From contig WRAF01000020.1 in NCBI GenBank assembly GCA_009780325.1, forward strand, positions 1-35,623: 35,623 bases of DNA. The letters run 5' to 3'. Source of the stretch: Bacillota bacterium (GTDB taxonomy: Bacteria; Bacillota; Clostridia; Christensenellales; Pumilibacteraceae). Of this stretch, positions 7,585-15,712 are shown piece after piece. Position 1 is the stretch's first letter. Every line of letters starts with the position of its first letter. The notes beneath the pieces are model-generated. The model saw only the letters and a list, made by a program, of their open reading frames with translations. It searched no databases and had not been told where the DNA came from. The translations under genes and the position numbers were made by a program.

Positions 7585-8748
7585 TTAAAACATCAATAAT
7601 TCCTGATTTTCTATTGCCTCTTTTATTAAATCATCTAAATCTTTAATCTTTCTCAATTCTTTAGCCGCTTTATAAATACTTGGTTTAGTCACAGGGCGCT
7701 CTGGCAAAAACACCGTGCAACAATCCTCATGAGGTTGAATTGATACATTAAATGTGTCAATTTTTTTAGCAATATCAATTATTTCCTGCTTGTCAAAGCC
7801 TATTAATGGTCTAAATACTGGCAAAGTAACCTCATTATTAGTTACCTGCAAACTCTCTAAAGTTTGGGATGCAACTTGCGCTAAACTTTCTCCATTAATT
7901 ATACAGCCTGCCCCCCTATTTTTTGCGATAATCTCACTAATTTTCATCATAATTATGCGCAGCAATGTTATTGCATAATCACTATCACAATGCTTGTTTA
8001 TTGCTTCTTGAATAGCTGTTATCTTTATATTAACAACATTTAATTGATTTGTATATGCAACCAATTTTTTTGCTAAAGCATACACTTTTTCTAATGCTTT
8101 TTCATTTGTATAAGGATAAGAATGAAAATGAATAGCATTTAAGTTTAAGCCTCTTTTTGCCATTAGATATCCAGCAACAGGGCTGTCAATACCTCCACTC
8201 AACAATAGCAGCCCTTTGCCTGCTGACCCTAAAGGCATTCCCCCAGCCCCCTTTATAGTGTCATTAAATAAAAATGTGTGCCCGTCTTCTCTTATGTCAA
8301 TATTCAAAGCAATCTTGGGGTTATGAATATCAACTATTAAGTTGTCATTATTTTCTAATAAATACCCACCAATTTCACGATTAACCTCAATAGAATTTAA
8401 AGCAAATTTTTTATCCGCACGATTAGTCTCTACCTTAAAAGTTCCTACTTTATCACACATAAGCTGCAAAGCCACATTTTTTATTTCTTCTAAATTTGAC
8501 ACACATTTATAAGCAACTGAAAAAGATGAGATTCCAAAAACTTTATGCAAAGCATAAAAAGCAGAATTAAAATCGTACTCGTTTTCACTTGTAATCATAT
8601 ATCTACCACGCATAGGCTTTAATTCACACTTAAGATTTTTCAATTTTTGTCTAATATCATCTTTAAGCATTTTCTCAAAAAAACCTCTGTTGGCTCCCTT
8701 TAAAAACAACTCGCCATATCTAATTAAAATAACTCTTTCTTTACTCAT
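7585..8748 (-). CDS. thiI: tRNA 4-thiouridine synthase ThiI
   Basis: Adenylates U8 of tRNA and replaces the oxygen with sulfur to make s4U; in many bacteria it also feeds thiazole synthesis. N-terminal ferredoxin-like and THUMP domains (about 1-165) bind tRNA; the PP-loop ATP-pyrophosphatase motif SGGIDSPVAGY lies near residue 183. The protein ends at 387 aa without a rhodanese domain, as in Bacillus, where a dedicated NifS-type desulfurase supplies sulfur. That partner is the adjacent upstream gene: the stop and start overlap by 4 nt, so the two are translationally coupled. Last gene of the miaB-mutS-mutL-nifS-thiI run. Confidence 0.96.
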   Translation of the reverse strand: MSKERVILIRYGELFLKGANRGFFEKMLKDDIRQKLKNLKCELKPMRGRYMITSENEYDFNSAFYALHKVFGISSFSVAYKCVSNLEEIKNVALQLMCDKVGTFKVETNRADKKFALNSIEVNREIGGYLLENNDNLIVDIHNPKIALNIDIREDGHTFLFNDTIKGAGGMPLGSAGKGLLLLSGGIDSPVAGYLMAKRGLNLNAIHFHSYPYTNEKALEKVYALAKKLVAYTNQLNVVNIKITAIQEAINKHCDSDYAITLLRIIMMKISEIIAKNRGAGCIINGESLAQVASQTLESLQVTNNEVTLPVFRPLIGFDKQEIIDIAKKIDTFNVSIQPHEDCCTVFLPERPVTKPSIYKAAKELRKIKDLDDLIKEAIENQELLMF

Positions 8749-9887
8749 TTTATTAATTTTCCTTCTAATATTTTTTGCAATTTAATTATTTTACTTAAAG
8801 CTATCTTTGCTTCATCAATGGTATTTGTCGGACAAAAACTAAGCCTAATGCTCCCTTCAATTTGAGTTTTTGTCGCCCCCAACGCACTTAATACTCTATT
8901 TTGCGATAGTTTATTTGCACATGCAGAACCTAAACCTATCAATACACCTTCCTCACTTAATAATCTCATCAAAATTTCAGCTTTGATTTTAGGATTGGAT
9001 AAAGATAGAATATAACCTGTATTGATTTCTGAACCATTATGCATCCAACCACATTTCATCAGAGAATTTTTTAAATAATCATGAATCTCTTTAATCATAT
9101 TGCTGCTTGTTAATGAAAAATCTTTAACTGCTTGCGCAAAACCTATTATTGCTGCAGTGTTTTCTGTTCCGCTTCTTTGCCCACGTTCTTGCCCGCCGCC
9201 AACAATCAACGGTGCAATAGTTCTATTTTTATTGATATACAGCGCACCTATACCCTTAGGCCCACACACCTTATGAGCAGAAATAGTATAAAAATCCAAC
9301 CAATTTACACGATTTATATCACGCATAATATTGTTAAAATTGCTGATTTTACAAAAGGCTGCTGCTCCATCGGCATGAAAAAGTGTGTTTGGGTTTTTAT
9401 TTTTAATTATATTAGATGCTAATTTTATATCATTAATCGCACCTGTTTCATTGCTTACATGAATGATAGACGACAAAGCAGTATACTCATCAACCTTGTT
9501 CTCTAAGTCATTCAAATCAATTGTCCCATCTTTTTTTAAAGTCACCCATCTTACCTCAATCCCCCTACTCCTTAATAAATTGCCGCATTCAAAAATAGAT
9601 GCATGCTCGCCTTGAGAAATAACCACATTCCCCTTTTTATTTTTTATACCATTTAAAAGCGCCCAATTATTAGCTTCAGTAGCTGAACTAGTAAAATACA
9701 ACTCCTCACTAGCTACTCCTAATTTATTTGCCACAACCTCTCTTGCCCCGTCAATAATCCTATTAACCGCTAACCCCTCTTTATAAAGAGCTGATGGATT
9801 AAAAAAATATTCACTATTAAAAGAATTCATTTCCTCTATGACACTATTAAATGGTTTTGTGGTGCTTGCATTATCAAAATAAATCAT
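8745..9887 (-). CDS. NifS-type cysteine desulfurase (partner of ThiI)
   Basis: PLP enzyme that takes sulfur from cysteine as a protein-bound persulfide, releasing alanine. K206 in SAHKVCGPKG is the PLP lysine and C323 in GSACANK is the catalytic cysteine. The short Cys loop without a long insertion places it in the group I NifS/IscS class. Its 4-nt overlap with thiI matches the nifZ-thiI pairing of Bacillus, so delivery to tRNA thiolation is more likely than bulk Fe-S assembly; no iscU or iscR is nearby. SD GGGGAG precedes the ATG. The gap to mutL is 16 nt. Confidence 0.94.
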   Translation of the reverse strand: MIYFDNASTTKPFNSVIEEMNSFNSEYFFNPSALYKEGLAVNRIIDGAREVVANKLGVASEELYFTSSATEANNWALLNGIKNKKGNVVISQGEHASIFECGNLLRSRGIEVRWVTLKKDGTIDLNDLENKVDEYTALSSIIHVSNETGAINDIKLASNIIKNKNPNTLFHADGAAAFCKISNFNNIMRDINRVNWLDFYTISAHKVCGPKGIGALYINKNRTIAPLIVGGGQERGQRSGTENTAAIIGFAQAVKDFSLTSSNMIKEIHDYLKNSLMKCGWMHNGSEINTGYILSLSNPKIKAEILMRLLSEEGVLIGLGSACANKLSQNRVLSALGATKTQIEGSIRLSFCPTNTIDEAKIALSKIIKLQKILEGKLIK

Positions 9888-9903
9888 AATAATATTCTCC
9901 CCA

Positions 9904-11679
9904 TCAAACTATTCTCTTAAACAATTTATCTATATCACGCCTAGTCATTTTTATAATCACCGGTCTCCCATGAGGGCAGCACAGCTCTTCTTCTTGCGCC
10001 ATATCTTTCAATAAGACCTCAATCTCACTTAAGGACAAGCTATCACCGCTTTTAACAGCTGCTTTGCAAGCAGATCTAATAATCTTATCTTTAATAAAGT
10101 CTAAAGCTGTCAAATCTCTTGCTTTTATGTCCTCGCTAGCCATTTCTCGTACAAAAATCCTTAATTCTATGTCATAGAGTACTAACGGAACAGCAAAAAT
10201 ATTATTATTTTTAATATCAAAACCCAATTTTTTTAATGTTTCTATAGAATAATTATTAATGTCATCCTTAAAGGCATAGGGAATCAAAAGCGGCTGTGAG
10301 GCTGGTGTTAATTTTTCAAGTTCTACTTTAAATTTATTATATAGCAGTCTCTCATGAGCTGCATGATAATCAATTAAATAAAGCACACTAGATTTTTCTA
10401 TTACTATATATGTATTAAAAATTGTACCTAGATTCTTGAATGTAAAAATTTCATTATCTAACCTTAATCCATCTTTATCATAAACAAAATCATTAATAGC
10501 AGGAATATTTATTTTATCTAAATCAATGTCAAATCTATTAGATTGCTCACTTATGCTTAAATTTAAACAATTGGAAACATTTAATTGCTGCTGATTAGCA
10601 TCTAATTTAAAATTAGAAAACTCTAATAAGTCAATATTTTCATGCTTATTATCAAATAAGTTTTTTGAATTATCAAAAATATCAGATACATTACTAAACA
10701 TAGCCTTGATATTATCTTTAATTAGATGATAAATGATTCCAATAATTCTTTTAGTTTCAATAAACTTAATTTCAGTTTTGTTTGGATGAACATTGATATC
10801 AAGCATATCAAAAGGAATATCAATATATATTAAATAAGCAGGATAACGACGCAACATAATATAATCTTTTAAAGCATTATGTATAGCAAATGAAATTTCA
10901 TTACAAATTACATAACGCCCATTGACTATAATAGTCTGATGATTTTTATTCGATTTAGAATTTTCTGGCTTAGAAACAAATCCATTGATTTTCATCCCTG
11001 GTGCCGTTTTATTTATGTTAAAAAAATATTCTGTTTCATTGCCATAAACAGACACTAAAGCAGCACTAACCCCTTTCCCATCAGATTGATATATTAATTT
11101 TTGATCAACAATGTATTTAAATGCAACATCTGGATTTGCTAGTATCATTTTCATCATCAATAAATTGATATTCATCTTTTCTGATGATGCACTTTTTAAA
11201 TATTTTCTTCTAGCAGGAATATTTAAAAATAAATTTTCTACTTTAACACTTGTGCCTACGTTTGCCCCTATTTCACCCTCATCCATCAATACACCCGTAT
11301 CAAAATGCACCGTATATCCTAAATCCTCATGTAAAATCCTAGATACCATTTTTACACTTGCCACCGCCGCAATACTAGACAATGCTTCCCCTCTAAAACC
11401 CAAACTCTTTATGGCATCCAAATCCTCAACTGCTTTAATTTTGCTAGTAGCATGCCTTTCAAAAGCCAATTTTACATCTCCCTTTTCAATCCCACATCCA
11501 TTATCCGACACACTAATATAATCAATGCCGCCATTCTTTATCTCAATATTTATTTCAGTTGCACCAGCATCAACGCTATTTTCAATAAGTTCTTTAACAA
11601 CAGATGACGGCGCATCAACTACTTCGCCTGCAGCAATTCTATTATATATGAAACTATCTAAAATTTGAATCTTTGGCAA
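9904..11679 (-). CDS. mutL: DNA mismatch repair protein MutL
   Basis: Mismatch-repair ATPase that links MutS to strand incision. The GHKL ATPase domain occupies about 1-330 (AAGEVV, ELIENSVDAGA, DNGCGI, GFRGEAL); an Asn-rich linker leads to the C-terminal dimerisation domain with CCPHGRPV. I chose TTG at 11679-11677 (591 aa), which gives the family start MPKIQILD and has GAGG nine bases upstream; the ATG 15 nt earlier adds MRYII and lacks an SD. Oddity: the endonuclease metal motif, DQHAxxExxxxE in MutLs of bacteria without MutH, reads DYHAAHERLLYN here (D437 to N448), so the last acidic ligand is Asn and Q is Tyr. Nicking activity may be altered. Follows mutS after about 19 nt. Confidence 0.95.
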   Translation of the reverse strand: MPKIQILDSFIYNRIAAGEVVDAPSSVVKELIENSVDAGATEINIEIKNGGIDYISVSDNGCGIEKGDVKLAFERHATSKIKAVEDLDAIKSLGFRGEALSSIAAVASVKMVSRILHEDLGYTVHFDTGVLMDEGEIGANVGTSVKVENLFLNIPARRKYLKSASSEKMNINLLMMKMILANPDVAFKYIVDQKLIYQSDGKGVSAALVSVYGNETEYFFNINKTAPGMKINGFVSKPENSKSNKNHQTIIVNGRYVICNEISFAIHNALKDYIMLRRYPAYLIYIDIPFDMLDINVHPNKTEIKFIETKRIIGIIYHLIKDNIKAMFSNVSDIFDNSKNLFDNKHENIDLLEFSNFKLDANQQQLNVSNCLNLSISEQSNRFDIDLDKINIPAINDFVYDKDGLRLDNEIFTFKNLGTIFNTYIVIEKSSVLYLIDYHAAHERLLYNKFKVELEKLTPASQPLLIPYAFKDDINNYSIETLKKLGFDIKNNNIFAVPLVLYDIELRIFVREMASEDIKARDLTALDFIKDKIIRSACKAAVKSGDSLSLSEIEVLLKDMAQEEELCCPHGRPVIIKMTRRDIDKLFKRIV

Positions 11680-11698
11680 AATAATGTACCTCATTTTG

Positions 11699-14308
11699 TT
11701 AAACTTTCTTTTTTAAATCTGCTAAAATATCATATGCAAGCCTTGGTGACACCGAATCCAAATCCAGTTCAGATAAAATTTTTATAATTTCATTATCATT
11801 AGCTTTTGTATTTATCGCTTTACCACCCAGTTTATCTCCTTTTTGTTGCACTAAAGATTTTTTCTCTAATTCTTTTAATAACTCCCCAGCTCTGTTGATT
11901 ATCCCTTTTTTTAAACCAGACAATGCCGCTACTTCAATCCCAAAGCTCTTATCTGCCCGCCCCCTTAATAGCTTTCTAATAAAAATAATCGCTCCTTCAT
12001 ACTCTCTTACACCTAATTTATAGTTTTTTACACCTTCAAGTTTATTTTCTAAATCGGTCAATTCATGATAATGCGTAGAAAACAATACTTTTGCCTTTAA
12101 ATTATTCGATAAATATTCTAAAATAGCCCAAGCTATGCTTAATCCATCATATGTAGAAGTTCCTCTTCCAATCTCATCCAATAAACACAAACTCTTATCC
12201 GTTGCCTCCTCTAAAATATAAGATAACTCTTGCATTTCAACCATAAAAGTGCTGCGACCGCTAAGTGCGTCATCACCCGCCCCTACTCTAGTAAAAATTT
12301 TATCAATCAAAGGTATACTAGCCGCCTTTGCCGGAACATAACATCCAACATGCGCCATAATAGATATCAATGCCACTTGGCGCATATAAATGCTTTTGCC
12401 TGACATATTAGGACCCGTAATCAACATGATTTTATGTTCATCACCATCTAATACAGTATCATTAGGTGTAAATTCATTAGAATTTAATAATGCTTCTACA
12501 ATAGGATGACGTCCTTCAATTATTTTTAAACATAAATCATTATTTTTAATCTGCGGCCTTATAAATCCACACTCTTTTGACACTTTATAGAACGAAAAAA
12601 TTGTATCAACGCTAGCAATTGCTTTAGCACTTGACAATATCTTATCTAGATATGTTTTTATCTTTTCTTGCAGCTTTTCATAGATTTGCAACTCTAATTC
12701 TAAAGCCTTTGACTCGGAATTAAGTATTTTTGTTTCAATTTCTTTTATTTCATCTGTAATATATCGCTCTGCATTTGCAAGTGTTTGTTTTCTTGTATAT
12801 CTATAAGGAATCTCCGATTTATTTGAATTAGAAATTTCTAAATAATATCCAAAAATACGATTAAAACCAATTTTTAAATTTTTAATGCCCGTGTGCTCTT
12901 TTTCACGCTGCACAATTTGATCTAAAGTAGTCACTGCATTGGTCTTAATATTTTTTAAATTATCTAACTCTTTATTAAAACCCTGCTTAATTATACCGCC
13001 TTCTCTTATTAAATTTGGAGCATCTTCTTTAATGGCAGATTTAATTAAATTGGCTAATTGTGTCAAATTATCTATTTTATTTGCTAAATTTTTCAATAAA
13101 ATTGAATCAGTATTTAAAATTAAATTTTTTAAACTTTCACAGGATATTAACGAATTTGCTAGATTTATACAGTCTTTTGGTTTGATAGTACCTAATGATA
13201 TTTTAGAGCATATCCTTTCTATATCAGAAATATTATCTAAATCATCTTCAATTTTGTTTATTAAAAGCGGAGGCTGTTTAAATAATTCATCAATAGCATC
13301 TAAACGTTGATTTATTTTATTCTCATCTTTTAAAGGATGAGCAAGCCATTTTTTAATATTTCTAGCGCCCATGCTGGTACTAGTTTTATCCATTACCCAT
13401 AATAATGAACCTCTTTTTCTGCCATCAGAATTATTAGTAAAAATTTCTAAAGTTCTAGATGCCGTTATTCCTAGCTCTAAACATTCTGATTCAACTTCAT
13501 TATTAGGCATTATGTGCTCTAACCATTTTTTTTGAGTATTTTTTACATAACTTAATAATGCTCCTAGTGCAGATACACAATTTGGCTTGTTTTTCACTTT
13601 TAATATTATATCTTGTTTTAATGATGAATTTATTGTATCCAGCGCATTAGAATAATCAAAATCTATGTCCGATATCAAAGAAAATTTTGATACCGAACCA
13701 TATTTAACAGTAGATAAATTGATACTTAAATCTATCATTTTTTGATTTGCAATTATTTCTGAAGGATTTAATCTAGCTAAAAGTTCATTTAAACGCACCA
13801 TTCCGTCTATATCACAAAAAGATAATTCACCAGTAGATATATCTGTCCATGCAGCCCCTATATTTGCTGCCAGCGGATTGCTTCTTTCTTGCAATTGATG
13901 AAAAACACACAATAAATAATTATTTTTATCCGCATCAAGCATTTCATCTTCTAGCGCTGTCCCAGGAGTAACAATTCTAACAATTTCACGCCTAACTAAG
14001 CCTTGCCCAACCTCGCCCACCTGCTCTGCCATTGCTACTTTATGCCCATCTTTAACAAGCTTTGCAATATAAGAATCTACAGCATGAAAAGGAACACCGC
14101 ACATAGGCGCTCGTTCACTCAATCCACAGTCTCTGCCGGTTAACGCAATATCTAATAGCTTAGATACTTTCTTAGCATCATCAAAAAATAACTCATAAAA
14201 ATCACCTAGTCTAAAAAATAAAAATGCATCTAAAGCTTCATCTTTAAGTTCTAGATATTGCTGCATCATGGGTGTCAAATTATTAAAATTTTTATCGCTT
14301 TTGTTCAT
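11699..14308 (-). CDS. mutS: DNA mismatch repair protein MutS
   Basis: Recognises mismatches and small loops and recruits MutL. 869 aa, full length. The N-terminal mismatch-binding motif is F37-Y38-E39 (GDFYELF); connector, core and clamp domains follow. The ABC-type ATPase has Walker A GPNMSGKS near residue 628, the signature region LSGRSTFMVE, Walker B LLDEIGRGTSTYDG and the H-loop STHYHEL. The C-terminus carries the helix-turn-helix dimer region. It begins 3 nt after the miaB stop and is followed closely by mutL, the usual Clostridia order. Confidence 0.97.
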   Translation of the reverse strand: MNKSDKNFNNLTPMMQQYLELKDEALDAFLFFRLGDFYELFFDDAKKVSKLLDIALTGRDCGLSERAPMCGVPFHAVDSYIAKLVKDGHKVAMAEQVGEVGQGLVRREIVRIVTPGTALEDEMLDADKNNYLLCVFHQLQERSNPLAANIGAAWTDISTGELSFCDIDGMVRLNELLARLNPSEIIANQKMIDLSINLSTVKYGSVSKFSLISDIDFDYSNALDTINSSLKQDIILKVKNKPNCVSALGALLSYVKNTQKKWLEHIMPNNEVESECLELGITASRTLEIFTNNSDGRKRGSLLWVMDKTSTSMGARNIKKWLAHPLKDENKINQRLDAIDELFKQPPLLINKIEDDLDNISDIERICSKISLGTIKPKDCINLANSLISCESLKNLILNTDSILLKNLANKIDNLTQLANLIKSAIKEDAPNLIREGGIIKQGFNKELDNLKNIKTNAVTTLDQIVQREKEHTGIKNLKIGFNRIFGYYLEISNSNKSEIPYRYTRKQTLANAERYITDEIKEIETKILNSESKALELELQIYEKLQEKIKTYLDKILSSAKAIASVDTIFSFYKVSKECGFIRPQIKNNDLCLKIIEGRHPIVEALLNSNEFTPNDTVLDGDEHKIMLITGPNMSGKSIYMRQVALISIMAHVGCYVPAKAASIPLIDKIFTRVGAGDDALSGRSTFMVEMQELSYILEEATDKSLCLLDEIGRGTSTYDGLSIAWAILEYLSNNLKAKVLFSTHYHELTDLENKLEGVKNYKLGVREYEGAIIFIRKLLRGRADKSFGIEVAALSGLKKGIINRAGELLKELEKKSLVQQKGDKLGGKAINTKANDNEIIKILSELDLDSVSPRLAYDILADLKKKV

Positions 14309-14311
14309 AAT

Positions 14312-15604
14312 CTATATTGGTTTCCCTATTAGTCCTGTATTTTTAGTTTCTATAATCTTTATATCTACAAACTTATTAAACACATTATCTTCACTCTCAA
14401 AACTCACAGGTTTTCCGTTGTCTGTCTTTCCTATGCACTTATTTCCTTTTTGAAATTCAACTAAGACTTCAAATTTTTTATCAACACATTCTTTTGCTTT
14501 TTGCCCGCCGATCTCATTTTGCTTTTTAATTAACCTTTGAATTCTATCTATCTTAATCTCTCTACTAATTTGCCCGCTCATTTTATCTGCAACAGTACCA
14601 GAGCGCCTATTATATATGAAAGAAAAAATATTATCAAATTTAACTTGATTTATTAAATTCATAGTATCTAAAAACTCTTCTTCCGTTTCAGATGGAAACC
14701 CCACCATAATATCAGTAGACAACCCTAAATCAGGCATAAATTTTTTCATGATATCAACTTTATTTAAATAATCCTTTATCATATAACCCCTATTCATAAG
14801 CAATAAAATTCTATCAGACCCAGCCTGAATAGGAAGATGAATATTTTTAGAAAAATTGTCCGTTTCAGAAATTATTTTAATTACATCTAAAGATAAATCT
14901 TTTGGATGAGATGATAAAAACTTTAATCTAAATTTTCCTTTGATATCCCTAATTTTTTCTAATAAGCTTTTAAAATCAATGTCTTCATATTTATATGAAT
15001 TTACATTTTGCCCTAAAAGCGTTATTTCATTATATCCATTATCTAAAACATTCTTAATTTCATCTAAAATTTCATTTGCTCCTCTGCTTCTTTCTCTTCC
15101 TCTAACAAACGGAACAATACAATAACTGCAAAAATTATTACACCCATACATTATGTTTATCCATGCGTTTACACTGCGCTCTCGTCTTGGCTTAATGTCT
15201 ATTTCTCTATCTATCTTAGCCTCTTTCCATACCTCAATAAATTTTGTTTTGTCCAAATAATCCCCAAGCATCATAATATTATGTGTACCAATAATTATAT
15301 CAATAAATGGATATTTTTTTATTATATTTTGCGCTTCCCCTTCTTGTTGTGACATACACCCGCACAAAATAATTTTAATATCCTTATTTAATTCTTTTAA
15401 TTTTTTTGCCCTGCCTAAATGCCCAAAAACTTTTGTTTCTGCCGTATTTCTAACACAGCAAGTATTATAAATAATTATATTTGCTTCTTCAATACTATCA
15501 GCTTGTATAAAACCTCTATCAGATAGAATACCACCCATTTTCTCTGATTCATGCACATTCATTTGACATCCATAAGTATTAATATAATAAGATTTTGCTT
15601 TCAT
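14312..15604 (-). CDS. miaB: tRNA-2-methylthio-N6-dimethylallyladenosine synthase MiaB
   Basis: Radical SAM methylthiotransferase that converts i6A37 to ms2i6A37 in tRNAs reading UNN codons. The N-terminal UPF0004 domain holds C13, C49 and C83, which bind the auxiliary Fe-S cluster. The radical SAM cluster is C155-x3-C159-x2-C162 (YGCNNFCSYC), and a TRAM domain ends the protein (about 370-430). The 430-aa length is normal. The gene starts with no SD; a good promoter (TTGCAA, 17 bp, TATTAT) ends seven bases before the ATG, predicting a leaderless transcript. First gene of the mutS-mutL-nifS-thiI run, divergent from the PadR fusion. Confidence 0.96.
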   Translation of the reverse strand: MKAKSYYINTYGCQMNVHESEKMGGILSDRGFIQADSIEEANIIIYNTCCVRNTAETKVFGHLGRAKKLKELNKDIKIILCGCMSQQEGEAQNIIKKYPFIDIIIGTHNIMMLGDYLDKTKFIEVWKEAKIDREIDIKPRRERSVNAWINIMYGCNNFCSYCIVPFVRGRERSRGANEILDEIKNVLDNGYNEITLLGQNVNSYKYEDIDFKSLLEKIRDIKGKFRLKFLSSHPKDLSLDVIKIISETDNFSKNIHLPIQAGSDRILLLMNRGYMIKDYLNKVDIMKKFMPDLGLSTDIMVGFPSETEEEFLDTMNLINQVKFDNIFSFIYNRRSGTVADKMSGQISREIKIDRIQRLIKKQNEIGGQKAKECVDKKFEVLVEFQKGNKCIGKTDNGKPVSFESEDNVFNKFVDIKIIETKNTGLIGKPI

Positions 15605-15611
15605 AAAAAAT

Positions 15612-15640
15612 ATAATACTATAAAATTACATTTTTTGCAA
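15612..15640 (-). promoter_or_regulatory. miaB operon promoter, predicted leaderless
   Basis: Minus strand: -35 TTGCAA (15640-15635), 17-bp spacer, -10 TATTAT (15617-15612). The predicted start at 15605 is one base before the ATG. The same TTGCAA -35 recurs before the PEPCK, Sel1 and 19408 genes. Confidence 0.7.
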
Positions 15641-15650
15641 GCAAATTCAA

Positions 15651-15680
15651 TTGACTTAATCATTTTGTTTGGTGTATAAT
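15651..15680 (+). promoter_or_regulatory. Promoter and SD of the PadR-membrane gene
   Basis: -35 TTGACT (15651-15656), 18-bp spacer, -10 TATAAT (15675-15680). The SD GGAGGAA at 15700-15706 then fixes the start as GTG 15713. The TTG at 15680 that opens the longest frame sits inside the -10 box and cannot be the start. Confidence 0.75.
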
Positions 15681-15712
15681 TGATTTGTATGCAATCTATG
15701 GAGGAAATTCTA

